Source: Gigantopelta aegis (Eukaryota; Mollusca; Gastropoda; Neomphalida; Peltospiridae). Taken from it: 64,000 nucleotides of DNA. Location: contig NC_054712.1 of assembly GCF_016097555.1 (NCBI RefSeq), positions 50,550,753 to 50,614,752 on the forward strand. Reading direction: 5' to 3'. The position numbers and the translations under genes are program-made. The notes under the pieces were generated by a model. The model worked only from the letters and a program-made list of their open reading frames with translations, was not told where the DNA came from and did no database searches. Position 1 is the stretch's first letter, and each line of letters starts with the position of its first letter. Positions 44,742 to 58,224 of this stretch are shown piece after piece.

Positions 44742-46067
44742 GTACTTTTAAAGAAAGGCATGTTATTCCAAAGCAGACATTCTTTTTTCCTTTTTTTTTG
44801 AAGCGAATAACCTCGAGAACATTTACACTTTATTCACAGATCCCCTAAAGCCGGCAATGGACTGTAGATGTTATCACTCGCCGTGGCAGTGTAACGTATC
44901 ACTGTTTAAAGACCATAAATTATGTAAGCTCATTTGCATAATGGCTCGTGATGGATCAAGGCGGGTAACTCTAAGATTCTATCTGGGACAATGATGCACC
45001 GTTCGTCTTACAATCTGCATACACATTAACTAACCAAATCCCCACTGTGCAAATCATAAAATAATGATTCTTTGTGTTGTCGAGCGCCAGTGAATGGGTT
45101 CCAGAGGTCGACTAGAGAACCAGAGGGTGGTAAAGTGTGGCTGATGGTGGATGATAGTACAGGGGTTAATACAAAGATGTAGAATTTTGTACGCGAGTCT
45201 TCATATATAATTCTGGAGGTAGAGTGGGGGATACCATCTAGTACGATAAATTGTGAAAATTGTGGGTGGGTATGGTCTCTTGCCCCCCCCCCCACCCCAC
45301 CCTACGTATATGCCAATGAGTAATAAAAAAAAAGAGATACAAAAAGGAAACAAAACAAAGCAACAACAACAACAACAAACAACCCACAAATCCCCCCCCA
45401 AACAAACCCAAACGCAAACAAACAAAGCAAAACAAAACTAACACCAACAACTCAGATATAAAAAAACCTACCCCCCAAAAAAAACCCCACAACAACAACT
45501 AAAACTAAACAAAACAACAACAATTATAGACTTTTTATAAAGCTGCACATGCTCCCGAAATAGTACTACTAATAGGATTAATAATTACATACATGACACA
45601 TTAGTGAGACCATAAACCTTTACATAGGTCTCACGCAGCGCTTTTTGTTAGAAGTTGGGATTGGATAGATTGAAATAAACGATATATCAGCACATTATTT
45701 TAATCAGCGGCTACCTGGTACCAAATAATGGTATATAATAAATAAGGTCGAAAGGCATTTCATTCTTGTCGAACGTTTTAGGTTAACAATGCATTTCAAA
45801 TAGGTAAGTTACGGTATTAATTACTATACAATGAACTATTTACCAGTTTTTACTAACCCCAAATTTCCACTTCTAAAAATGGCCAGAACACATTGATTTA
45901 TTAATACCGACTATTGGTGATTATTTATGGAATAACCAATGGCATTTAAATAATGTTTGTTAGTCTTTACTAAACCATCTAATAAAAAGAGAACACCTTC
46001 AAAATCACCTGGTGACGTCCATATCTCTTTTTATTATATAACATTTAGTGAAATATCTTAAAATATC

Positions 46068-46181
46068 AGTGAAATAAAAGTGTTTTCAGTCACTCAGTGA
46101 CAATAACACATTTTAGTGTGAACATTTCACTATTTCACTCTAAAATGTGTTATCGTCACTGCAGAAAGTGTTATTTTCACT
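46068..46181. repeat. Hairpin with CAGTGAAATAAAAGTG-type arms
   Basis: CAGTGACAATAACACATTTT and the complementary AAAATGTGTTATCGTCACTG flank TGAACATTTCACTATTTCA; outer AGTGAAATAAAAGTG pairs imperfectly with TGTTATTTTCACTG. Confidence 0.8.
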
Positions 46182-46264
46182 GTAAGAGAGACGGTACTAT
46201 TTTGCTGCTGGCATTTTAAAAATAAAAGTAAATTGCAAAAAATTATATAATAAATAGAAAATGT

Positions 46265-46404
46265 CATGTTTTTTGTCAAATATGATTTATATCTCATCTC
46301 GTGAAGTATGCAATCGTATCACACTCATCGCGCAAGCGCGACTCGTAAAATATGATTGCAAACTTCACCCAATGAGATATAAATCATATTTGACAAAAAA
46401 CATG
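46265..46404. repeat. 140-bp hairpin with about 55-bp arms
   Basis: CATGTTTTTTGTCAAATATG and onward to ATATCTCATC is matched by its complement at the right (GATATAAATCATATTTGACA); the arms are perfect for about 37 bases and then imperfect to the CGCGCAAGCGCG centre. Confidence 0.85.
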
Positions 46405-47256
46405 AAATATCTTCTCTATATATATTTATTTGAAAAAATATTTAAGAACCTAAAAGTCCCTCTGTACCTCACCCAGTTTCCATAATTCCTGGTATTTTAA
46501 TTAGGGGCGTAGCGTGTTCAAGACGTGGGGTGGGGGCGTTTGGGAGTTCCAATATAAACCAAGCGGACCATTTTGTCTACATTTCCCCGGGGCTCCTAAA
46601 TGAATAGCCTAATATTTTACTGTAAAAAAAAAAAAAAAAAAAAAAAAAATGTTTTAGTCTCAGTGGGGGGAGATGGGTTTATTCAACCTCCCTCCCCCCT
46701 CCCCCCCCCGAACCCCCGACCTAAGCGCCTGTTAATGCACGTTAAAAGAAAAATTAAAGAAAAATCCAGTTGTGACATGAGTTACTCATACATCAACAGT
46801 AACACGTCGAGATCAACCAATAAAAGTTTGGACACCGCGCGAGCTGGCCGCACGCGCTGTTCGCTGGTAACTAATCCGCAAACTTGTTCTCGTCTCTCTG
46901 GCCTGGGGGTGTTTTGTTAGAAAGGGAAGACGACTCCGGTATCGGATAATTACCCGACTATTAACCGCGCAAGTGTACGTGTGTGGCTGTAATTTCGCGC
47001 CATCTAGATGTCTATCGAAACAGTAACGTGTAAATAATCTGGCTTGCCAAACGGATGATAAATTGAAACAGGCGCTATGCGCAGCATCAAACGAGTTCGC
47101 GAAAGAAAATCGAGTTACCACTTGACTCAAAATCAAAAGTCGACTTTGCAGATTTTTAACAACTTGTACAGCACATGCATGCATATTTTAACTGTGGTGA
47201 TGTATTTTGCTGTATTTTTAAAAATTAGCTGAAGTATTTCATTTATTTCACACACA

Positions 47257-47358
<102 letters not shown>

Positions 47359-49082
47359 AAAAAAACTAATTTGAAATATCTGGTGTCAGAAAGTACATCC
47401 TTTTGCACCTTTAAATATTTTCTTGTGAATGTTTCCAATATACATTTTACGTTAAAAGTTTTCAAGAGGGCTACAAGATACTAAATATAGAAAAATACTT
47501 TTGTGTCACTTTCTGCAAAACTGTTAAGCTATTAAATCTATCCCGACTTTCCCAACTAACAACATTTTTATGTCTGTGTCTTTAAATATCCAATGTCTCT
47601 GATCACCATAACGTCTGTAGCAGCTGATGCGTCATTCTATTATACATGTAGAGAGAAACACATGTGTTAAATGGGGTGAGGTGAGTGGATGGGGGATTGA
47701 GACGTAACTTGCCGCCAACGTGGACCGAATATAACCAAAAACAACTCACCCACCCAAAAGACAAAAATCCCACAAAGCAAACAAAACAAAACAAAACAAA
47801 ACAAAAACCTACAAAAAACCCCAACAACAAACAAAAACAAAACAAGCAAAAACAAAACTACAACAACAAACAAAACAAAACAAAAACAAACAACAACAAC
47901 ACCAACAACGATGTGAATTCGTTTTTGTAGCAAATTACTGGAGACATCATTTAACACAGTGAAAGTTGAAATTTCAACAATAGTTCTCATGTAATATTTT
48001 CTACAAAACTGCCACTAAAAACAATCTAAAAATTTAATATAGAAATATGGCCTGCATTAACTATTTACTAAAAAACCTACTCATATATAATTTAAACGTT
48101 TAAATGTCAGATACAACACTCATGTACAATTTTCAAAAAATAAAAAAAATAGAAAACAATCTGGCAACATAAAAACTTAAAAACTTAAAATATCATAAAA
48201 CGTTATTCAAATATGCATTTCAGTGTTTTTAATTCACCAATTATTTTCTATTTTACTTATAAAGTCACAAATGCTGATATATTTACCCCAGTATAGAATG
48301 CGTGTCTGTTTACCTTTTTAATGACTACCCTTATAAAAATACCATGAAGAACTGGTAAATAATTACGCCTATATATTTGTTTTTCTTTTACAAAACTACA
48401 AATAAATCACCGCATAAAAACCAATCAACCGGTTGGCGGTTGTCTTTTCACGAAACCGAATCCGAATACGCCCATTCAACTCGGATTTATTTGTTCGTTA
48501 TTGCTTTAAATAAACGATATGGGCCATATTTCGCGTTATTATGCACACACACAACGAGCTTCCTGTGATTTATCGACAAATTGAGGAATCCTTTGAGATT
48601 TTCACGCAGCATATGTTGGCGAGGTGTAAACACTGATCGACTAATTCTGTTGGCGGTCGCTATTTCTTTAAAATGAAAAGGTAGCACGGTTGTCGGATAA
48701 ACAGCGCGCCTTTGCTCGTGCACCTTGAGTTGGATGCAACCTGTTGCGCCAGCGAGACATGTGCCGTCGTGTTACGTCACAACGGTCTGTATTTCACAGC
48801 CTTTTGGAGGTTCACACAACAGTTTATGTCATTTGCATATTTGCACCAAATTAACTGTAGCATATTATCAGATTAATTTATGACTCATATAGAATTTATT
48901 TATACTGTTTAATTTTTTTTATTATTAACATTTTTTTTTTTAACGATTTGTGATACGAGAAGTTTAAAAATTGATTGACACGTGGCTTGAAAAATATTAT
49001 TTTCTTCTTGCTGGTTATGAAACCAAAAAGTTTCAAATGCGAAGCCAAGACTTGAATCCTTACGGGTCAAGACAGGACTTAA

Positions 49083-49444
49083 AGGGACATTCCTGATTTT
49101 GCTGCACTTTTTAAGATGTTATCGACTAACAGATACATTTTAACGATTGTAATTAAATATATTTTTATGCATAAAATACTAGTGGCTGTTTCTGATTTCT
49201 AATATTTGTACTAGGTTAAATTCCATCTTATTTCCTAAAATATTGTTTTTTTTGTACGTACGAAATTATTTGAAGACAAAATCCAGTTTTGGCTTCTTAC
49301 AAATATTAAGACGACCAGAAACACATTGAATATACAGACACTGATATTCTAAACGAGAAAATGTATTTAATATGCAAGTTTAATCGTAGAAATATTTTAT
49401 TAGTCGGAAACATCTTACAATGCAGCAAACTCAGGAATGTCCCT
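49083..49444. mobile_element. TTAA foldback element, copy 3
   Basis: 362 bp between TTAA at 49079-49082 and 49445-49448; ends AGGGACATTCCTGATTTTGC and CTCAGGAATGTCCCT. Confidence 0.87.
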
Positions 49445-49502
49445 TTAAGACAAAATAATTTTAATATATTTGCTAATATTCATAAGAAATGTCTCCTTTT
49501 TT

Positions 49503-49826
49503 TCTAACCCAGTGGTAAAGCGTTCGCTTGATGCGCGGTCGGTCTAGGATCGATCCCCGTCGGTGGACCCATTGGGCTATTTCTCGTTCCAGCCAGTGCA
49601 CTACAACTGGTGTAACAAAGGCCGTGGTATGTACTATCCTGTCTGTGAGATGGTGCATATAAAAGATCCCTTGCTGTTAATCGAAAAGAGTAGCCCACGA
49701 AGTGGCAACAGCGGGTTTCCTCTCTCAATATTTGTGTGATCCGTAACCATATGTCTGACGGCATATAACCGTAAATAAAATGTGTTGAGTGCGTCGATAA
49801 ATGAAACATTTCCTTCCTTCCTTCAT
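49503..49826 (+). mobile_element. SINE, head 1, tail A
   Basis: Starts at TCTAACCCAGTGGTAAAGCG and ends in TTCC repeats. The very 5' end of the head is missing. Confidence 0.9.
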
Positions 49827-49860
49827 GTCGCAGGACAGTTGATTTCAGGGCACTGTGACA

Positions 49861-50015
49861 CTGCATGGAATGGACGAGCCTGTGTCATTGTAATGTTTTT
49901 TTGTCAAAATTTCTGTCTGGACAAAATGTGGGTAAAATCTAACGAAAAATAATGGTAGGAGATCAATTTATCGTAGTTTTTAACAATTTTGGTTCAGACT
50001 TTAGGTCGTGATATC
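49861..50015. mobile_element. Diverged end of the 646-bp foldback family
   Basis: TTTCTGTCTGGACAAAATGTGG, AATCTAACGAAAAATAATGGTAGGAGA and TTTTAACAATTTTGGTTCAGAC parallel the right arm at 2358-2458. Confidence 0.55.
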
Positions 50016-50094
50016 GCTTGGGTTCTTGGATGTGGTGGTGATGGCATAGCAGAACACCCCCCCCCCCTAATTTGTGCATGTTTATAAACATTCT

Positions 50095-50470
50095 TCCGTG
50101 GTATATGCTATCCTGTCTGTGGGATGGTGCATATAGAAGATCCCTTGCTACTAATGAAAACATGTAGCGGGTTTCCTGTCTTAAGACTATATGTCAAAAT
50201 TACCAAATGTTTGACATCCAATAGCCGATGATTAATAAATCAATGTGCTCTAGTGGTGTCACTTCATGGACTACTCTTTTTGATTAGCAGCAAGGGATCT
50301 TTTATATGCACCATCCCACAGACAGGATAGCACATACCACAGCCTTTGATATACCAGTCGTGGTGCACTGGCTGAAGCGAGAACTAGCCCAGTGGGCCCA
50401 CAGACGGGGATCGATCCCAGACCGACCACGCATCAGGCGAGCACTTTACCACTGGGCTACCACCCGCCCA
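50095..50470. mobile_element. Two SINE fragments tail to tail in opposite orientation
   Basis: Plus-strand core and tail B (50095-50260, to GTGCTCTAGTGGTGTC) joins directly to a minus-strand tail-A stub, core and head 1 (50261-50470). Confidence 0.88.
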
Positions 50471-50506
50471 GCCCTACGACATGAATGCGTAGGGAAATAT
50501 CTATAA

Positions 50507-50845
50507 ATTCCTGTTCAACTGCTTTAACTAAGTTCAAGTTTTCTTTGGGTGATTTTATGCATAAGCGTACGAAAATGGGGGGGGGGGGGGGAGAGAGAGA
50601 TCAGGGGTGTCAACTATCTTACCCCCGACTCTCTCCCCCCCCCCCCCCCCCCCAGGTGCCGGAGAAAATTTTCGCATTAAGGCAAAAACGAATTACTGTT
50701 CAACTGCTTTAACTAACTTTAAGTTTTCTTTGGATGATTTTATGCATAAGCGTACGAAAATGAGAGGGGGGTCAGGGGTGTCAACTCCCCCACTCCACCT
50801 CCTCCCCCAGTGCTGGAGAAAATTTCAGATTGAGGCAAAAACGAT
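50507..50845. repeat. Direct duplication, two units of about 190 bp
   Basis: TCCTGTTCAACTGCTTTAAC, TTTTATGCATAAGCGTACGAAAATG and CAGGGGTGTCAACT occur twice, with G- and C-runs of different length between. Confidence 0.85.
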
Positions 50846-51410
50846 GGAGACGTTAAAACAGAATGAGCTGTCCTGAAACCGTTTCACCGTGTATTTACAT
50901 CATTATTACCCACAATATTAGAGGTGTAATTCGTCTAAAAATGCGTAGTGATTCGTTTGAAACCCTACATTGCCGTTTGCTAGTAATGCAAATATGAGTA
51001 TGAGTAAACGTCGTTATCCATACTCGAGTATTTTCGTTTAATTCGGGCAAAAATTATGCCCCCCCCCCCCCACACACACACACATAAAAAAAGAAAGAAA
51101 AAGAAAAGAAAAGAAGCCTATGATTGTATGCTTTTAGGGATTTGCATTGTGTCAACCAAAAAAACAAACAACAAAAAACAAAAAAAACGTGAGAAGGAAG
51201 TGGATTCACCAATTTTATTATTTTAAATAGTTTAAATGTGAGCAGGACGTTAGCATCTGCTTTGAAATTTATTTACAACTTTCATGTTAAAAATAATCCT
51301 GCAGGAAATTAGTCGTCCACTGGTGCGCAGACACACACTCACAAGACAAAACCTCACAACACTAAAGAAAAAAGAAAAGAAGACCAATGCTCATAATTTC
51401 TTTCACAATC

Positions 51411-51418
51411 TTTATTTA
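51411..51418 (-). terminator. Possible poly(A) signal
   Basis: AATAAA on the minus strand just below the 94-bp array. Meaningful only if the exon candidate at 54171-53989 is real. Confidence 0.25.
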
Positions 51419-51449
51419 TGGAGTGAAAGATATCACATCAGAAACAGCA

Positions 51450-54059
51450 CACATCTAGCCTATAACACTGAGCTGCTCCTCTCCTGGATAAACACACGTT
51501 GACGTTCCCCTAGACCCGTGTCATGAACGAAGAAACGGCACACATGCACTAGCCTATAACACTGAGCTGCTCCTCTCCTGGATAAACACACGTTGACGTT
51601 CCCCTAGACCCGTGTCATGAACGAAGAAACGGCACACATGCACTAGCCTATAACACTGAGCTGCTCCTCTCCTGGATAAACACACGTTGACGTTCCCCTA
51701 GACCCGTGTCATGAACGAAGAAACGGCACACATGCACTAGCCTATAACACTGAGCTGCTCCTCTCCTGGATAAACACACGTTGACATTCCCCTAGACCCG
51801 TGTCATGAACGAAGAAACGGCACACATGCACTAGCCTATAACACTGAGCTGCTCCTCTCCTGGATAAACACACGTTGACGTTCCCCTAGACCCGTGTCAT
51901 GAATGAAGAAACGGCACACATGCACTAGCCTATAACACTGAGCTGCTCCTCTCCTGGATAAACACACGTTGACGTTCCCCTAGACCCGTGTCATGAATGA
52001 AGAAACGGCACACATGCACTAGCCTATAACACTGAGCTGCTCCTCTCCTGGATAAACACACGTTGACGTTCCCCTAGACCCGTGTCATGAACGAAGAAAC
52101 GGCACACATGCACTAGCCTATAACACTGAGCTGCTCCTCTCCTGGATAAACACACGTTGACGTTCCCCTAGACCCGTGTCATGAATGAAGAAACGGCACA
52201 CATGCACTAGCCAATAACACCGAGCTGCTCCTCTCCTGGATAAACACACGTTGACGTTCCCCTAGACCCGTGTCATGAACGAAGAAACGGCACACATGCA
52301 CTAGCCTATAACACTGAGCTGCTCCTCTCCTGGATAAACACACGTTGACGTTCCCCTAGACCCGTGTCATGAACGAAGAAACGGCACACATGCACTAGCC
52401 TATAACACTGAGCTGCTCCTCTCCTGGATAAACACACGTTGACGTTCCCCTAGACCCGTGTCATGAACGAAGAAACGGCACACATGCACTAGCCTATAAC
52501 ACTGAGCTGCTCCTCTCCTGGATAAACACACGTTGACGTTCCCCTAGACCCGTGTCATGAACGAAGAAACGGCACACATGCACTAGCCTATAACACTGAG
52601 CTGCTCCTCTCCTGGATAAACACACGTTGACGTTCCCCTAGACCCGTGTCATGAACGAAGAAACGGCACACATCTAGCCTATAACACTGAGCTGCTCCTC
52701 TCCTGGATAAACACACGTTGACGTTCCCCTAGACCCGTGTCATGAATGAAGAAACGGCACACATGCACTAGCCTATAACACTGAGCTGCTCCTCTCCTGG
52801 ATAAACACACGTTGACGTTCCCCTAGACCCGTGTCATGAACGAAGAAACGGCACACATGCACTAGCCTATAACACTGAGCTGCTCCTCTCCTGGATAAAC
52901 ACACGTTGACGTTCCCCTAGACCTGTGTCATGAACGAAGAAACGGCACACATCTAGCCTATAACACTGAGCTGCTCCTCTCCTGGATAAACACACGTTGA
53001 CGTTCCCCTAGACCCGTGTCATGAACGAAGAAACGGCACACATGCACTAGCCTATAACACTGAGCTGCTCCTCTCCTGGATAAACACACGTTGACGTTCC
53101 CCTAGACCCGTGTCATGAATGAAGAAACGGCACACATGCACTAGCCTATAACACTGAGCTGCTCCTCTCCTGGATAAACACACGTTGACGTTCCCCTAGA
53201 CCCGTGTCATGAATGAAGAAACGGCACACATGCACTAGCCTATAACACTGAGCTGCTCCTCTCCTGGATAAACACACGTTGACGTTCCCCTAGACCCGTG
53301 TCATGAACGAAGAAACGGCACACATGCACTAGCCTATAACACTGAGCTGCTCCTCTCCTGGATAAACACACGTTGACGTTCCCCTAGACCCGTGTCATGA
53401 ACGAAGAAACGGCACACATGCACTAGCCTATAACACTGAGCTGCTCCTCTCCTGGATAAACACACGTTGACGTTCCCCTAGACCCGTGTCATGAACGAAG
53501 AAACGGCACACATGCACTAGCCTATAACACTGAGCTGCTCCTCTCCTGGATAAACACACGTTGACGTTCCCCTAGACCCGTGTCATGAACGAAGAAACGG
53601 CACACATGCACTAGCCTATAACACTGAGCTGCTGCTCTCCTGGATAAACACACGTTGACGTTCCCCTAGACCCGTGTCATGAACGAAGAAACGGCACACA
53701 TGCACTAGCCTATAACACTGAGCTGCTGCTCTCCTGGATAAACACACGTTGACGTTCCCCTAGACCCGTGTCATGAACGAAGAAACGGCACACATCTAGC
53801 CTATAACACTGAGCTGCTCCTCTCCTGGATAAACACACGTTGACGTTCCCCTAGACCCGTGTCATGAACGAAGAAACGGCACACATGCACTAGCCTATAA
53901 CACCGAGCTGCTCCTCTCCTGGATAAACACACGTTGACGTTCCCCTAGACCCGTGTCATGAACGAAGAAACGGCAGACATGCACTAGCCTATAACACTGA
54001 GCTGCTCCTCTCCTGGATAAACACACGTTGACGTTCCCCTAGACCCGTGTCATGAACGG
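51450..54059. repeat. 94-bp satellite-like array, about 28 units
   Basis: Unit: CACACATGCACTAGCCTATA, ACACTGAGCTGCTCCTCTCC, TGGATAAACACACGTTGACG, TTCCCCTAGACCCGTGTCAT, GAACGAAGAAACGG. Units are nearly identical (C/T in GAACGAAG against GAATGAAG; a few lack GCACTA), so homogenisation is recent. Confidence 0.97.
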
Positions 54060-54171
54060 AGAAGGGTCTTGGCATTGCTCCTCCCGTGACTGCCCCCTCC
54101 TCGGTGACGATGGGTTCTAGGAGTGATGCTGGGTCAGAGGGAAGACATCGTCGCCGTTGACGCTTGCAGGT
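53989..54171 (-). CDS. Candidate terminal coding exon of an unidentified gene
   Basis: After a possible acceptor (TAAGCTAG|ACC at 54173-54172) a 60-codon minus-strand frame runs to TAG (53991-53989). It starts T-C-K-R-Q-R-R-R-C and continues S-D-P-A-S-L-L-E-P-I-V-T-E-E-G; base composition is clearly more GC-rich than its surroundings. Its last 25 codons lie in the first unit of the 94-bp array and end S-S-S-V-L, which would fit a class I PDZ ligand. No family was recognised and no upstream exon was found, so this is weak. Other frames are also partly open here. Confidence 0.3.
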   Translation of the reverse strand, partial: TCKRQRRRCLPSDPASLLEPIVTEEGAVTGGAMPRPFSVHDTGLGERQRVFIQERSSSVL

Positions 54172-54302
54172 CTAGCTTACAAGCGTGTGAAATAAGTGTA
54201 ACATGAAGTGTGCTAAACTACAAAGGTCATCAATGGTATTATTAGTTTATGAACACATTTGTTTTTAATTTGTGCATTGTTATAAACATTCTACACCACA
54301 AA

Positions 54303-57300
54303 AAAAGACATGGGTCGGCTGTGTGGTGTTGTCTTGAAGTATTTTCAGTGAGTTATACACCTTCAGATGAGCGGTCGGTGTGAGTATTTGTCTTGTGAGT
54401 ATATGTCCACTGTCTTGGAGTTGTCTTGTGAGGTGTCCAGTCTTGTGAGTATATGTCCACTGTCTTGTGAGTATTTGTCTTGTGAGCATATCTCACTGAT
54501 GAGCGGTCGGTCTTAGACATGGGTCGGCTGTGTGGTGTTGTCTTGAAGTATTTTCAGTCTTATACACCTTCAGATGAGCGGTCGGTGTAGACATGGGTCG
54601 GCTGTGTGGTGTTGTCTTGAAGTATTTTCAGTGTTATACACCTTCAGATGAGCGGTCGGTGTAGACATGGGTCAGTGTAGACATGGGTCGGCTGTGTGGT
54701 GTTGTCTTGAAGTATTTTCAGTGTTATACACCTTCAGATGAGCGGTCGGTATAGACATGGGTCGGCTGTGTGGTGTTGTCTTGAAGTATTTTCAGTGTTA
54801 TACACCTTCAGATGAGCGGTCGGTGTAGACATGGGTCGGCTGTGTGGTGTTGTCTTGAAGTTATACACCTTCAGATGAGCGGTCGGTGTAGACATGGGTC
54901 GGCTGTGTGGTGTTGTCTTGAAGTATTTTCAGTCTTATACACCTTCAGATGAGCGGTCGATGTAGACATGGGTCGGCTGTGTGGTGTTGTCTTGAAGTAT
55001 TTTCAGTGTTATACACCTTCAGATGAGCGGTCGGTGTAGACATGGGTCGGCTGTGTGGTGTTGTCTTGAAGTATTTTCAGTGTTATACACCTTCACATGA
55101 GCGGTCGGTGTAGACATGGGTCGGCTGTGTGGTGTTGTCTTGAAGTATTTTCAGTGTTATACACCTTCAGATGAGCGGTCGGTGTAGACATGGGTCAGTG
55201 TAGACATGGGTCGGCTGTGTGGTGTTGTCTTGAAGTATTTTCAGTGTTATACACCTTCAAATGAGCGGTCGGTGTAGACATGGGTCGGCTGTGTGGTGTT
55301 GTCTTGAAGTATTTTCAGTGTTATACACCTTCAGATGAGCGGTCGGTGTAGACATGGGTCGGCTGTGTGGTGTTGTCTTGAAGTATTTTCAGTTTAAGTA
55401 CCTTCACATGAGCGGTTATACACCTTCAAATGAGCGGTCGGTGTAGACATGGGTCGGCTGTGTGGTGTTGTCTTGAAGTATTTTCAGTGTTATACACCTT
55501 CAAATGAGCGGTCGGTGTAGACATGGGTCGGCTGTGTGGTGTTGTCTTGAAGTATTTTCAGTGTTATACACCTTCAGATGAGCGGTCGGTCTTGAAGTAT
55601 TTTCAGTCTTATATACCTTCACATGAGCGGTCGGTGTAGACATGGGTCGGCTGTGTGAAGTATGTTGTCTTGAAGTATTTTCAGTGTTATACACCTTCAA
55701 ATGAGCGGTCGGTGTAGACATGGGTCGGCTGTGTGGTGTTGTCTTGAAGTATTTTCAGTGTTATACACCTTCAGATGAGCGGTCGGTGTAGACATGGGTC
55801 AGTGTAGACATGGGTCGGCTGTGTGGTGTTGTCTTGAAGTATTTTCAGTGTTATACACCTTCAAATGAGCGGTCGGTGTAGACATGGGTCGGCTGTGTGG
55901 TGTTGTCTTGAAGTATTTTCAGTCTTATACACCTTCAGATGAGACATGGGTCGGCTGTGTGGTGTTGTCTTGAAGTATTTTCAGTCTTATATACCTTCAC
56001 ATGAGCGGTCGGTGTAGACATGGGTCGGCTGTGTGGTGTTGTCTTGAAGTATTTTCAGTCTTATACACCTTCAGATGAGCGGTCGGTCTTGAAGTATTTT
56101 CAGTCTTATATACCTTCACATGAGCGGTCGGTGTAGACATGGGTCGGCTGTGTGGTGTTGTCTTGAAGTATTTTCAGTCTTATATACCTTCACATGAGCG
56201 GTCGGTGTAGACATGGGTCGGCTGTGTGGTGTTGTCTTGAAGTATTTTCAGTCTTATACACCTTCAGATGAGCGGTCGGTCTTGAAGTATTTTCAGTCTT
56301 NNNNNNNNNNNNNNNNNNNNNNNNNNNNNNNNNNNNNNNNNNNNNNNNNNNNNNNNNNNNNNNNNNNNNNNNNNNNNNNNNNNNNNNNNNNNNNNNNNNN
56401 NNNNNNNNNNNNNNNNNNNNNNNNNNNNNNNNNNNNNNNNNNNNNNNNNNNNNNNNNNNNNNNNNNNNNNNNNNNNNNNNNNNNNNNNNNNNNNNNNNNN
56501 TATTTTCAGTCTTATACACCTTCAGATGAGCGGTCGGTGTAGACATGGGTCGGCTGTGTGGTGTTGTCTTGAAAGTATTTTCAGTGTTATACACCTTCAC
56601 ATGAGCGGTCGGTGTAGACATGGGTCGGCTGTGTGGTGTTGTCTTGAAGTATTTTCAGTCTTATATACCTTCACATGAGCGGTCGGTGTAGACATGGGTT
56701 GGCTGTGTGGTGTTGTCTTGAAGTATTTTCAGTCTTATATACCTTCAGATGAGCGGTCGGTCTTGAAGTATTTTCAGTCTTATATACCTTCACATGAGCG
56801 GTCGGTGTAGACATGGGTCGGCTGTGTGGTGTTGTCTTGAAGTATTTTCAGTCTTATACACCTTCAGATGAGCGGTCGGTCTTGAAGTATTTTCAGTCTT
56901 ATATACCTTCACATGAGCGGTCGGTGTAGACATGGGTTGGCTGTGTGATGTTGTCTTGAAGTATTTTCAGTCTTATATACCTTCAGATGAGCGGTCGGTG
57001 TAGACATGGGTCGGCTGTGTGGTGTTGTCTTGAAGTATTTTCAGTCTTATATACCTTCACATGAGCGGTCGGTGTAGACATGGGTCGGCTGTGTGGTGTT
57101 GTCTTGAAGTATTTTCAGTCTTATACACCTTCAGATGAGCGGTCGGTGTAGACATGGGTCGGCTGTGTGGTGTTGTCTTGAAGTATTTTTAGTGTTATAC
57201 ACCTTCACATGAGCGGTCGGTGTAGACATGGGTCGGCTGTGTGGTGTTGTCTTGAAGTATTTTCAATGTTATACACCTTCAGATCAGCGGTCGGTGTAGA

Positions 57301-57888
57301 CATGGGTCGGCTGTGTGGTGTTGTCTTGTAGTATTTTCAGTGTTATACACCTTCAGATGAGCGGTCGGCGTAGACATGGGTCGGCTGTGTGGTGTTGTGT
57401 TGCAGTATTTTCAGTGTTATACACCTTCAGATGAGCGGTCGGCGTAGACATGGGTCGGCTGTGTGGTGTTGTCTTGAAGTATTTTCAGTGTTATACACCT
57501 TCAGATGAGCGGTCGGCGTAGACATGGGTCGGCTGTGTGGTGTTGTTTTGAAGTATTTTCAGTGTTATACACCTTCAGATGAGCGGTCGATATAGACATG
57601 GGTCGGCTGTGTGGTGTTTTCTTGAAGTATTTTCAGTGTTATACACCTTCAGATGAGCGGTCGGTGTAGACATGGGTCGGCTGTGTGGTGTTGTCTTGAA
57701 GTATTTTCAGTGTTATACACCTTCAGATGAGCGGTCGATATAGACATGGGTCGGCTGTGTGGTGTTGTCTTGCAGTATTTTAAGTGTTATACACCTTCAG
57801 ATGAGCGGTCGGTGTAGACATGGGTCAGCTGTGTGTTGTTGCCTTGAAGTATTTTCAGTCTTATACACCTTCAGATGACATCTGACCG
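54303..57888. repeat. 74-bp tandem array, about 48 units, with assembly gap
   Basis: Unit: GTGTAGACATGGGTCGGCTG, TGTGGTGTTGTCTTGAAGTA, TTTTCAGTGTTATACACCTT, CAGATGAGCGGTCG. Several units are shortened or duplicated in part (GTGTAGACATGGGTCA repeats; GTCTTGAAG joined to GAGCGGTCG). The left edge (54380-54490) has a variant with TCTTGTGAGTATATGTCCAC. Confidence 0.96.
56301..56500. other. Assembly gap (200 N)
   Basis: A round 200 N inside the 74-bp array; true array length is unknown. Confidence 0.99.
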
Positions 57889-57975
57889 TTCTCCCTTCCT
57901 GGTGATATCTGGTAGTTACTCTTCAGTGATTAGAGTAGTCGCGATTTCGTGATTTTTAGCAGAAGGGTGTGTGTC

Positions 57976-58009
57976 CCTCCGTCCGTCCGTCCGTCCGTCC
58001 GTCTCTCTC

Positions 58010-58098
<89 letters not shown>

Positions 58099-58168
58099 TG
58101 TGTGTGTGTGTCTCTCTCTCTTTGTCTCTCTTGTCTGTCTCTCTCTCTGTCTCTCTGTCTCTCTCTCT

Positions 58169-58200
<32 letters not shown>

Positions 58201-58218
58201 TAGTGTGTGTGTGTGTGT
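57976..58218. repeat. Compound microsatellite (CCGT), (CT), (GT)
   Basis: Six CCGT units, long CT runs and two GT runs; it starts about 90 bp right of the 74-bp array. Confidence 0.95.
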
Positions 58219-58224
58219 TATACA

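Noticed and set aside
56190..56621. 143-codon frame across the assembly gap
   Set aside because: It contains about 67 codons of N and is satellite sequence.
51450..57888. CRISPR-like repeat array
   Set aside because: Units of 94 and 74 bp are contiguous with no unique spacers, in animal DNA; these are satellites.
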